A stretch of 64,000 nucleotides of DNA from Lingula anatina (taxonomy: Eukaryota; Brachiopoda; Lingulata; Lingulida; Lingulidae): positions 124,290 through 188,289 of the forward strand of contig NW_019775667.1 of assembly GCF_001039355.2 (NCBI RefSeq). Direction: 5' to 3'. The notes below the pieces were generated by a model. It was not told the DNA's origin, searched no databases, and worked only from the letters and a program-made list of their open reading frames with translations. Of the stretch, positions 1 to 12,400 are shown piece by piece (the stretch's first letter is position 1; each line of letters begins with the position of its first letter). The position numbers and the translations under genes were made by a program.

Positions 1-1642
1 ATCTTTCTAGGATACGCATATATGCAGTTCTGGCCTTTGGGGTAAGCGATAATTGAACCGCACATATGCGGTGACGGCCTCTATGGGGTTAAACTGATTG
101 AACAAGGTGAATGATATTGCGGATGTTCTTATTAATCAAAGATATGGTTTCTCATTTAATTGAGTTACCTTATTTTACTCTATACAAACTGAAACATATA
201 ATGAATAATTAAAAATGCTACTTCATCACTCACTTTAAAAAGTATTTGGAACACAATAAAATTGGATTTTTTTTTTTCTATTCATGTTATGTTATAACTA
301 GTTAAGACTTACATGTATTATAGGCTCCAATACAAGTCACATAAAAGCTGTATATGGACATATTTGTGTTAACAGTGGCAGACATAAAGAAAATTGATTA
401 ATTTTGCCAGGAAGTAAGTTTCTGAATTTATGAAAGAGCTTTAAATCAGTTCCATCTGTTATTATTACAGTCTTGGGTAATTTTATGACCATGTATATTC
501 TTTTAAAGTTTTAAGTTGCTTGATGGGAGGTTTAAATGGAAAAATTAATTAAGTCATAATGATTACCCTACCTAGTGTTAATGTTCAGCATGCTATTATG
601 TTTTTACCTTGTATTGTTCTTATAACCTCTGTGGCTTCGTGGTGGATGCTATGAGTTGGGATATGTATTAAAAAGGATGCCCCCGCTTTAGGTACATGGG
701 TGAAATGTAAAATTCATAACTAAGCACCATAACTATAAGGCTTTAAGGTTTAGAAGTTTATGCAGTATAAATAAGCACTTGTGTGGTATTTAGTGTCACT
801 TTGATAGAACTTGATTGTTAGCAAATTCAGCATAGAAATGGTGATCATGTATAACATCTAAACTGTACATGTAGTTTCTATTTCCAGGGCAAGAGTCACA
901 TGTCTTTTTAAAACTCACCTTTTAGGCAGTGTTGATTAAGATCCAAGTAGCTAACAATACTCCACTTTCTTCTGGGTTTAGATTAGAAAATTTTGATGCT
1001 ATCTTAGTTAATAAGTTAGCCTTTTTAGAATCCCTGTTAGATTTCTTCCTTGTCCTAATTTGTCGCTGTGGAAAGGCTGTAGAATAATTTTGCTGTGCTA
1101 TGACCCTGATCCATAAAGACGGATTCCTTTCCTTTCTCACAATGGCTAGCTTAGGTGCCTTTTGTTGTGGTAGCAACTGCTGATATAACAGCTACTGCTT
1201 TCCTGGACAATAGAATGGAATGTGACTGGTGTTTGTTATTGGCAGCCTCTTGAGCAGCTGTATGCCCAGTAGTAGATTAATAACATTTAAGGTGGTGAAT
1301 GAAATATCTTGCTTTCACCAAAAATTGTGATTTGGGGTTTATAACAATTAATTTATTTTTACTATTCTCCTTATATTATTTTGTGTGCTCAAATTTATCT
1401 TATATCTACAGAGAGGTCTAGCTGTTTACCTTTCACTTACACGAAAGTACAGTAGGTCGTATGTACTATTATACCAAGAATGTATTACCAAGAATGTTCA
1501 ACCAAAATGGCCAAAATGAGCCCTTCACAATGGAGGACACCTCTGCTCACAATGTGAGAATGTGTGAAGGGAGACAACTGCAATTGGAAGTCAGACCATT
1601 AATAGCCAGCTCATTGCTTAAGAACATGCAAGCTTGTTACCT
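1..1642. other. AT-rich sequence, no recognisable gene
   Basis: This stretch is AT-rich and has no reading frame I recognise. A 255-base open frame on the minus strand (922-1176) is followed by a good donor-like GTGAGT but also by a stop codon, and it matches no family I know. It could be intron or upstream exons of the gene whose 3' exons begin at 3381. Confidence 0.4.
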
Positions 1643-1916
1643 CGCCAAGGAGGTTATGTTTTTGGTTCCGTTAGTTTGTCTGTATGTTAGTAACATTACA
1701 GAAAAAGTTATGGACAGAATTTGATGAAATTTTCAGGAACTGTCAGAAGTGGGCCAAGGAACAGATGATTAGTTTTTGGTGGTGATCCATATCAATATTC
1801 AATCAATAATAAAAAAACTAAATCATTTTAGAATGAAAATTTAGGGGTGAAATGGCATGGGTGGAGATTTTGCTGCCTTGGCGGAGGTCTGCGCTCTCAG
1901 AGTGCTTTTCTAGTTT
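1643..1916 (-). repeat. Dispersed repeat with GAGCGCAGACCTCCGCC box
   Basis: On the minus strand this copy begins with CTAGAAAAGCACTCTGAGAG, continues with GCGCAGACCTCCGCCAAGG and ends with CCTCCTTGGCGAGGTAAC after a stretch rich in GACAGACAAAC. A second copy lies at 57382-57628 on the plus strand, inserted inside a LINE. The two ends, GACCTCCGCCAAGG and CCTTGGCGGAG, are imperfect inverted repeats, so it is probably a small nonautonomous DNA element. Confidence 0.7.
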
Positions 1917-3380
1917 ATGATCTGAAATTGCTGTTTAAGACCATTTAAACCATGCCTAGCGTGTAGAATAAAAGACTCGACCGTGCTGTATTCGACATAC
2001 AAGCATGTCATGTACGAGTGCATATTTTACACTCCTGCTACTCACTAGTGAATTAGCCAATCAGAGGCCGTGGTTTAAGCCAGATACATCACTCGTCGCC
2101 GAGCTGTATATAAGAAAATTACTTGTGTATATTGGCAATACACTTGAAATGTTTCACGTACAGCTCGGCAACTTTTTTTGTATCTATTACTTCAGGTACA
2201 CTGGTGAAATGACACCAAAATGCAATGTTAGTTATGTCCTTGTTGAGAATTGTGGATATGATCCAAGATTTTAGATCTTTCAAAGATTACTCTATGGGAA
2301 ATTAGGGTCAACTTGTACAATATTTATTGTTTAGAATAGTGCATTGTTTCCATAAAATGGATCTAAACCAACTAAAAATCTGTAATATATTTAGTTCAAA
2401 AGTAAAAATGAAAAACATGATAAAATTTAACATTTAGTGCAATCATCTTGTGGAAAGCATGTTTTCCCTGGCTGTTGTCGACCATGTTATATTTTTTATG
2501 GCACCAGAACTTATCCAAATAGTAGGGAGAACTATACTAACATGTTTCTAGCACACAAATAAGCCAAAGTTGTGTTTTGACCAATTTAATTAGCCTAATA
2601 TATGGAAATTAATACTTTTTATTGAGCATTGGCGGCCATTTTGCAAAAAAAAAAAAAAATCATGATTGTCTAGAATATGGAACGAACTTTATTCATTGGG
2701 ATCAAAATAAATATGATAAAACAAATACCTGCAATATGTACCAAGTTCAGAACTGATTGAAAAGTGAAATAATACAGTATTTTGTGAAAATCTGTAATGA
2801 AAAAAGATGTGTCTATCAAAGTTATAATTGACTTTGCAGCTAATGTGTAAAACTATCAGTAGTCTCAAATATTTAAGATAATTTAATAGTTAAAAGGGAG
2901 GTACACTTTCTGGAGACTTTAAATCAATAAAATACTTACCCCTTTATCTTCATGCTGCTTTTTATGGACTTGCATCAGATAATTGTTGTGAACTTGTATA
3001 TATATGAAAAGATGCATGTTATGATCTAAGGACCAGTTATTATTAAAACTTCAATGTGCAAGGCTTAATACATTTCATGAATTTCAACCAAAACTATCTT
3101 TTTGTTATTTCATTTATTTTCTTCTGTACCAAATTCATGGCACATAACTATAACTCTGTAAAACTGTAACTCAGCAAAGATACACACATGTAGTCCCTTA
3201 TATCTCCAAAACTTAATCCCCCCCTTTATTTATGTCTGGTTACTTGCTGGTTCCATGGTTCTGTTATTGATATATGCTTCTGTATTGAGCTTTGCTTTAA
3301 AGTAAGCGCACATTCTGTGTAGTCCTAGCAAAATATGAACAAATTAGTTACAATATAATCAGATGGTGATTAATTTTTAG
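1917..3380. other. AT-rich intergenic or intronic DNA
   Basis: I see no gene here. There is a short poly-A run near 2646-2660. The right edge is a good splice acceptor (TTTTTAG) for the exon at 3381. Confidence 0.4.
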
Positions 3381-3447
3381 GCCTCCATTCAGCAAGCTGA
3401 CAGAAGTAACCCATGCCTTCATGGACTTGGCAAAAATCAAATATGAG
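3381..3447 (+). CDS. Unrecognised gene, internal coding exon
   Basis: The acceptor TAATTTTTAG precedes the exon and the donor GAG|GTAAGA follows it. Only one frame is open, encoding PPFSKLTEVTHAFMDLAKIK then YE. It starts with one base completing a codon from an upstream exon and ends in phase 0, which fits the exon at 9495. Confidence 0.65.
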
Positions 3448-6400
3448 GTAAGAATTTATATGTACGAGATGAATAACAGTTTTAACAAGTCACATTACTT
3501 TGCTTCTATTTTGTCAGTATTTCACCTGATACTACCTGAATTTTTTAAAACAGTCCTGTTGCTGATATTGGTCTGTACATATGACAACTTTGCTGCCTTG
3601 TTTTAATATATAGTTTATGAATGTGAAGGCTTCTAAGGATAACTCTATTTTGAAATCAATAAACATTAAATGCATCTTGAAGAATCTCCTTTTGCTGTTC
3701 CTGTATACTTATATATAGTACATAAAATGATATTTTGTGGAAATTTAGTCTCAGCAGGGCAAGTAAAAATTTTCCTTCAGAATGCCCGTGGGCACATCTA
3801 TTTATTCACGGGCGTGTTTAAATTATGCAGTTCTGTACCCTAACTTGCCCGAACTAAACATATTTGAAGAAAAAAATGATCGACGATGTTTACTTCCGCA
3901 TTGTTCTTCAACTGCTAAAGCAGTTGTAACGTCTGTTATGATTAGTCAAAAAGGTTTTTTTCCCCATTCAAGTAGCCAATCCAGTGCACTCGGTAGGATT
4001 TTTCTAAGGGAGTACCGTACCCCTTGCCCAAAAAAAGAAGGGGTAATTTTCAAAATGAAGGGGTAAAATTAAAAAATGCTCATCAAGGTGTAATTTTGTG
4101 TATTAATAATCATGCAATCACACAGTTCACTTTCATAACAATAACCCACTATCCTTTTATCCAAAATCTTTTATTATTGCAATTTAACAAAAAGAAAACA
4201 AAAACAAAATGGACAGGTCACGCATAGGTCACGACTAGATACTGTGTTTCTTTGACTAGAGTAAAAGTAACTGGTGCTACCTAGTAAATGTATCAATCAA
4301 AATGTTCATACTTCTTACTCTTCCTAGTGTTTCTCCCTAAAATTGATGCCGACAAAAAGTAGGTCAAGTCGGGAACATTAGGCACCCGTCGTTTTTAAGT
4401 TTTACTAAATTGTTTATAAAAATTAAACCTTTGCTTTCAATTTGTAAATAATTACTAGAAATATTATTTCACAGTTTGTTGAAAGATAATTTTTATTTAT
4501 GTTTGTTAGCGCAGCACTTCAAGTTCAACTGTTTTCTAAGCTGGCCAAATCTGGAGCTAGCCGGTTGCTGCAAACCACTTTGTTTCCAACCGGCAAATGA
4601 CTGCCAATAATAAACGATCTATTTTGTCTGTGATAATAAATTTTACACTTCAAATTTTCCGGGCAAGTGAACAGCCGAAAGTCACTTGCGTTTCCGGGCA
4701 ACTACCAGCTAAATTTTAGTTGCCCGGCTGATAAAACTAGTTGCGAAACGCAACCATCGCAAGTAGGTATGTCGGACTCTGAAATCTATAGTAAATAACT
4801 TTGCCTACCTTGCATGACAAAACCTTTTAATTGACTGTTGTTTTTTTCCTTTGCTTTTCCTTTTTCTCGTCATTTTGTCATCACTGGTAATCAGCAGAGC
4901 TGGAAATTCCCGGTTGCCCGCTCGTCAAATGCGACTAAAAATTTATTCTGACGACTAAAACTACAAAAGTCACAAGGGTTACTGGCCTAAAGTATTTGGT
5001 CTGGGCGAGTGATTTAAATTGGTCCTAAACGTATGGTTGCTCAATTAAAATGTTGAACAATTATGTGAATAAAAAAACGACCATTTCATCGTTGTTCATA
5101 CCTTGTTTATACTAAAGAGAGGCACACTTGCTTTGACCTAAAACTTGCATATTATGACCAATCAGAGAAGATTACGTCATCCTCTGCGGGTCAGTGAAAG
5201 AAGAAGCATGTTTTAGTCGGGTAATTCAAATATCTTAAGAAAAAAATGAGACACTTGGGAATAAATTATGACATTTTCAACATGAGTCTGACCGTCAACA
5301 GTCAATGGACTAATCAACTTCGCCGATCTTCAAAGCCAAAGGTGTGCGTATTCGTACGCGCTGGGGCTCCAGCCAATGCGTAAAAACAGCAAAACAACGC
5401 GTAATTACGCACTCTCATACGCTAACGAGTTTACTGAGCCAATCAATACTTTTGTTGCACTTGGCCTAGTTTTCGTATTGATCGGTAACATTCTCTGAGA
5501 GTTCGCGGAGATTGCTGACTTTTGACACAGCATGGCTGCCAATCCCATGAAGGCGCCCCAAGTGAAGGTGAAAGTACAGACGTCGCTATTCAAATTTGGA
5601 TTTGCTGGTAAAGTCGAAACCATTGTACGTGATACTGCTGTCGCTACTAACTGGACCTACTAACGCATCACACAGCAGTGACTTGACGAAAGACCAAAGA
5701 GACGAAAAAAAAAGGAAAACGTGTTTTTCAGCACACGTAGACCATTGAATACCCATGGCTCTTTACAACTACGGAAACTACGGATATCGATGAAGGAACC
5801 TCTAAAATGTTTTGCAGAGATTGTACCTTTTATCCCCTTATTTCAAAGGGCAACAGTTTCTTGGAGGGGTGTTCAACGTTTAGGCTGAGCGTTATTGAAT
5901 TTCATGCCACACCGTCGTGCCACTTGGGTTACAGTGCATTGAAGGGTGGTGCTATTAGCCAGGACCAGTTAGAAGGGACACCCATAGTCAAATCTTTACT
6001 GAGGCAAGAATCACTTTCATCTGAAGTCAAGCAGAAACTACATACATTATTTACTGTTGTCTACTGTGTTCCAAAAAACGGGAAACCAATAAGTCAAACA
6101 AGTAAGTTAACACAAAATATGTAAATTGTATGAAGTCAATTTGTAGTGAACTCTGACAGTGTTTTGAAGTATTCTGATTATTGTGATTCCCACTAAGTAA
6201 AGAAGACTAAATTAAAATTATGATGTATGTGTGTACATGTAGTTGTGAGGTGAACATTTATTTATTATTATTATTTTGCATATTTATTCAAGTAATCTGT
6301 CATATAATGTGTGTGTCACTGTTAACAACTTTTATCATTACAAAGTGCACCATGGCACTGTTTACAGATTTAACAAAATATATTGAATATTCCATTTTTA

Positions 6401-9400
6401 GGTGAGATGGGTTGCAAGCAAGTTCAAGGCACTGCAAGCTGTACAGAAGTCACTACTGCCTCTTGTTCTTCACCTTGAAAGCACAGGCTCACTTCAGGAT
6501 GAATATGCTACCACAACATTATTTTCTTATTATTACATGATTGTGTCCAGATTGTGAATACAGTCACAGTTACAAAACTGACAATCCCTTGTTTCCATAT
6601 CTGCCCTTCTTAAGGGGCATTTGGGACAGTGTGGCCAAACATGTGCCCAGTTCCAGGTCCTGCACTTAGCCAGTGCTCTACAGATTGTTCTGGGTGAAAG
6701 TCTTTAAGTTCTGGACCTTCCTGTGCTATGTGCATAAGGCACTGGAGGTTTTCTTGATTCAGACTTGCTGTAAGCCTGCTTCTTACATTTTTCATCAATG
6801 AAAAACTTCTTTCACACTTGGCTGTTGTTGGTGATATCACTAACATTATCTCAATTAGCTTAATAATATGAGTAAAAAATAATGTAACTAGTAGTTGAAA
6901 TGTGGAATAAATCTACAAAAGTGATTCAAGACTTTATTTTTTGTTTTTATTACCAATACATTCAGTAACTGCAGTTGTTAATAGTAATACATTTAGTACT
7001 CTGAAATAAGTCCTGTGTGTGTGGTGGGAATGCAGAACTTAATTGCCTGCAGAGTCTGTACTTGTAGCCACCTTTCTTGAGACGGGCAGAATCAGTGCAT
7101 TTTGGAGCATGTTGAATTTTGGCACTAACATGCCCAGGGCAAGTAAACCTCCAAAAAATGTGAAAAGCCCTTCTCAGTAACCACCTTCACATTCAAACAT
7201 TGTACCAGCTGGATCGATCCAACTCTGTGGGAGATTCTCACTAAATAGATCTTTTTCCACAAATATGTGCACATGTGAGGCAACTGACAACTTCAAAGTT
7301 CCAGACCATCACACCCAGTCCCGGAGGCCAAACAGTAAAGATAGTTGTAAATTTGTCAGTAAATTTCCCTTAGTTAAGCAAAACAGTTAGATGAACAGTC
7401 TGTGCCATAAACTTCTCAGCTTACTCTTCATTCAGACCTCCAGTTTTCTCATATCTGCAGGCCCAAATTAAAATTCACTGGTCAAAAAAAAAAAAAAAAA
7501 AAAAAATTCAATCATATCAGACATTTACCCTTATTACATTTCTTTTTAGTATTAAAATATTAGAAATAGCAAATTTAAACCCTGATTTTGTTGAATATTT
7601 TTATTTAGAATCCTGTAACTTATACATTTCAGGAAAAAAATCAAATTGAAAATGTCTTCTGAAAACTTATCTTTTAGATTTTTTGTCATCATTATAATAA
7701 TTGGATTCTTAATTGGAGTCATCTTAATCCTAAAAAAGAAAATGGGGAGATTATTTCACTTTTTTCCTTGTTCACTTAGCAATTATTTAAATAAACTACC
7801 TGTACATTGAAAGGTATTGCTTATTGATATTATTTTAGCTCCTGCTTGTGATTCTTACTACAAATAAACTAGCAGTCCAATTCTAGATAATGATCAGTGA
7901 ACTTTCAGTGAAAGTAATTGATAAAGTATATAAAATAATATTTAATTAAAAAGATCTTTAGCTAATACTGTCTTCATCCATTTTTGGCAACTCGAACACA
8001 ACTGTTAGAGGAGCATGCAACACAACTGACAGAGGAGCAGATGGGGCATGCTGTTTAATGTGATTGACTTTCTTTCTTCCTCCTCATCATGCTTGTTAAA
8101 ACATAAGTGATGATATAAGTAACAGAATAAGAATAATATTTTTATTGTTTCACTAGACTTTATTTTGATAAACAAGTACTTCTAGAGCCTAAAATGAGTA
8201 AAACAATTGATCAGAACAGTTTTTAATTTTATCTTTATTTGCATATGACTTATAACTAACTATGCAGCATTGGTACCTGATAACATCTCAATCATCAGTC
8301 ATTACCACATGGCCTGCACTTTGAATATTTGACTGGTAACTTCTTAATAAAACAGTGCAAAGTCTGGCTTGTACATTTTCAGTTTGGCCTGTAACTTTCA
8401 AAACTCACTGGCCAAATTGGCCTGTGCTATTTCAAACGAAGGTCAAACACTGAAGAAGTGATTTGATTTTGTTATAACTTGTCTAGCCTGTCTAGCTACG
8501 GCACCTTGGAATTTTGCATTTTTAATCCTAATTCTGATTGGTATTTCTGTCTGTGTCATCGCTGTTGCTGTGCAACACATGTTTGCCCCATAACTTTCAA
8601 ACGGTATTTTTGTTTATTGTATATTTACTGAGTGGCTTCGTTTGGTAAAGAGGCAGGTTGTTTTGGAAAATCAGCACGATTGGTTTTACATTTATGGTAA
8701 TTTTTTTTTTAATTAATTAATTAATTTTTTTGCACAATTTTGGTGACGTTCACCTCATAAATGCCAAACTGTATTTTTGTTTTACTTTAAATTTACTGAG
8801 TGGCTTTGGTTGGAAAAGCTGCAGGTTGCTTTGGAAAATCATGCAAAATTTCATATTCTCACTGGCAATTTGCGGAAGTGAGGCAATCGTGCAAAGGACC
8901 ATACTAATTGCATTCACTGAAATCAGCTTTATTATCTGACACGCCTCCTTTTGGTAGCTTGGGAGTAACTAACTTTCATGTGCACTTAGCTTAATAACCC
9001 CCTAGCAGACATTTAAGGCCATGACAGTGATTGCATATAGGGAGAATCTTCGCAGAGTTGGATCGATCCAGACAGTACTATGGGTTGGTCTGAACGTCCA
9101 TAATATGGTTAACTGGCTTGTATGACCTAAACAAGGAAAAAAACATATCTGTTTTGTGTTTATTGGCTTTCATATATATATTTCTGTTTTGTGTTGTTTT
9201 GTTATTATCCCAGTAGGAGGTATTATCGTCATCGTCATCATCTTAAAGTGCTATGCCAATAGGTGTCAATGACCATGAGGCTCCATATTTCTTTGTCTGT
9301 AGTAATATTTAGGGTTTCATTGACTGTCTTTGTTCCAACCCAGGTTTTTTTTCTGTCTAGTATCTTCTCTCTTTTTCCTATGCTTATCTATAGATATTAA

Positions 9401-12400
9401 TTGTTTTTCATACGTTCAGTTAAAATCAGAAGTCTTGTATTGAGGTCAGATTGTTCTGACAACCAGTTATTAAATGAATCTGGCATTGTTGTAGGTTAAC
9501 ATTCAAGCCCTATTAAAAGAAGATATCCAGTGTCTACGCCCTGAGTATATTGCTTCATATCTAATGGAAGACCCACCACCTGCATATCAAGCATACTACA
9601 TCACTGAAGTGCACAGTTTCTTCAGGTAAATATCATGTGAACTTTTGAGATGAACCCTCATTTGCAATTTCCTGAAAAAGAAACTGCTAGACTACTGGTA
9701 GTATTTTTATAATGGTGTCCATCTTATTTTTTGTTGTGCATCATCTGAGTCATCACTATGTTCAGAATCTCAGAATGGAGCAAATTGGACATTTAAAATT
9801 GTTCTATTGATATTTTTCTTATGTCAACAATTTTCTTAGTTGAAGTCATAACAGGAAATTGATTATTTTGTTTTATGTAAAAAAAGGTGTTGAAAATGGA
9901 AAGAAAATAATTTCAGTACAGTTATCTCTTGTTTACATTTTGTCATTTTGAAGGTGTGACTCTGAAATTCCATGGCCTTGAAGACCTTCCCANTATTGAG
10001 GTCAGATTGTTCTGACAACCAGTTATGAAATGAATCTGGCATTGTTGTAGGTTAACATTCAAGCCCTATTAAAAGAAGATATCCAGTGTCTACGCCCTGA
10101 GTATATTGCTTCATATCTAATGGAAGACCCACCACCTGCATATCAAGCATACTACATCACTGAAGTGCACAGTTTCTTCAGGTAAATATCATGTGAACTT
10201 TTGAGATGAACCCTCATTTGCAATTTCCTGAAAAAGAAACTGCTAGACTTCTGGTAGTATTTTTATAATGGTGTCCATCTTATTTTTTGTTGTGCATCAT
10301 CTGAGTCATCACTATGTTCAGAATCTCAGAATGGAGCAAATTGGACATTTAAAATTGTTCTATTGATATTTTTCTTATGTCAACAATTTTCTTAGTTGAT
10401 CATTCAAAAATGACAGTAAATTGATTATTTTGTTTTATGTAAAAAAAGGTGTTGAAAATGGAAAGAAAATAATTTCAGTACAGTTATCTCTTGTTTACAT
10501 TTTGTCATTTTGAAGGTGTGACTCTGAACTTCCATGGCCTTGAAGACCTTCCCATGTCACATTTTCTGAATATCCATTATACTTTTATTTTATTATTAAA
10601 AATTGATGGTCATTATGCTGTCAAGCATTATGTAATATTGCATCAAAATTGAAGACAAACCTATTTTGGGCACTGCCTCCATTAAAGGAAAACTATGTCA
10701 CTTACTCTTCTCAAACTTACAGAAAAGTAGCATAGGACTAAAATATAGCTTCAGTTGGAAAACCTGTCTTATTGGTCATCTTTTGTTGGAATTATATAGT
10801 TTTTTGATAGAATTTGAGTTTTCACATATCAACGTTTTCAAGGTGTGACTTTTAACTTCCACTGGCTTGAAGGCCTTTGCTAGTCACATTTTCTGAATAT
10901 CCATGATACTTTTACTTAATTATTAAAAATTGATGGTCATTATGCTGTTAAGCATTATATTGCATAAAAGTTGAAGAAAACCCTATTTTGGACACTGCTG
11001 CCAGGATTGGGATTTTCAGTATGTGAATTTGAACTCTCATGGTCCTGAAACTGTAATGTTATTGCAAGGACAGATTGAGGCCGTCCTCTGGGTCTTCCGG
11101 AAGACAGTCAGATGTTAAAGTTTATATTGACGGGTATCTATTTTTTTCTCTTGGAAGACCATCAAATATGGAGGATGGATCAACAAAGATAACTTGGAAT
11201 ACTGTCAGAAAATATCTCTGGATTCACTCCTGTTATTGACCATGTTAGCTGCTTTGCATGATTAATATTCATTGTTGATTGACTGTGCTATTATAAGCAT
11301 TATTTATTATTGCATCAAAATTGACAAAATGACCTATTTTCTGCATCTTTATTTTCAGTTTTTGTCTGTACATTTGACAGCTTTGCTTTTTTGCTATTGC
11401 TTATCTGCGTTTTCTTTCTTATTTTTTGAATAAAAACTCATGGTAAAAACCTTACATTTTCAAGATGCTGTATGATGATGTTTTGTATTTAAAAGTGTCA
11501 TCACTTAAAACCTACTCTAAATATTGGATTTGAGTTGATTATTTAGTTCCAGTACAAAGCGATATTTGATTTAAAAAATTCAATAATTGTAGAATAATTA
11601 ATTCTAAATGGATTTTTAAGACTTAAATGACTCATGTGAGGTATTTCTAGTGTTGTTATATTAATAATTTTAATAGTCCAATTGTTATTTTTTTTACAAA
11701 TGATTTAATGTGCTGTTAAATCTATTAGTTTCTAAAATGCAAAGTGTCAAACAAGGCAGCATTCCTGGCAAATGTACAGACAATAAGGAGGAAAAAAATG
11801 TCCATTTTCAGCACTTTTTTTAGAAAATACAGAATAACCTATTTACTATAATTTTTATATGATCAACTAACAAAATTGTTAAGATCAGAAAAATATCAAT
11901 AAAACAATTTTAAATGTGTAATTTGCTCCAATCTGAGATTCTAAACAAAGTGAGGGATTGAATCTGACAAACTGCAATGATTTGAGTTTATTTTCTATTG
12001 TGAGACTTTATTACACAATAAACAATGGATTTACCATCATTTTTTTATAAGCAATTTACAAAATTGTTAAGATGCAAAAAATGTCAAATACAAATATAAT
12101 AAGTTCAATACTTAGACTGTTAACATGTCTAAGAATTGAATCTGATAAAAACCCATTTATATACAAAATAAAACAGCACTACGTCAACAAAAATAAACTA
12201 ATCAAGCTAAATTTCGATCTTGATCTATATATCAGGCCTACAAGTCAGTCCTAAAAGTTTCAAAGCAAAGTATGACATGTTTTTTATTTTATTTGAAAAG
12301 TATGAGACAAGAGTGAAACATAGCTGTTTCACTTAATTTTTTTTAAATTTTTTTTTTATTCACAGAAAGACAAACAAAATACATATGCAAACATACACAC

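Noticed and set aside
922-1176. 84-codon open frame on the minus strand followed by GTGAGT
   Set aside because: It ends in a stop just before the donor-like site, has no acceptor I can support and resembles no known family.
1461-1724. 87-codon open frame on the plus strand
   Set aside because: Its 3' third lies in the dispersed GACCTCCGCC repeat and there is no supporting splice structure.
12072-12254. 60-codon open frame and a similar frame at 29063-29311 on the other strand
   Set aside because: The similarity (LLTCLRI) comes from two inverted copies of a noncoding repeat, not from a conserved protein.
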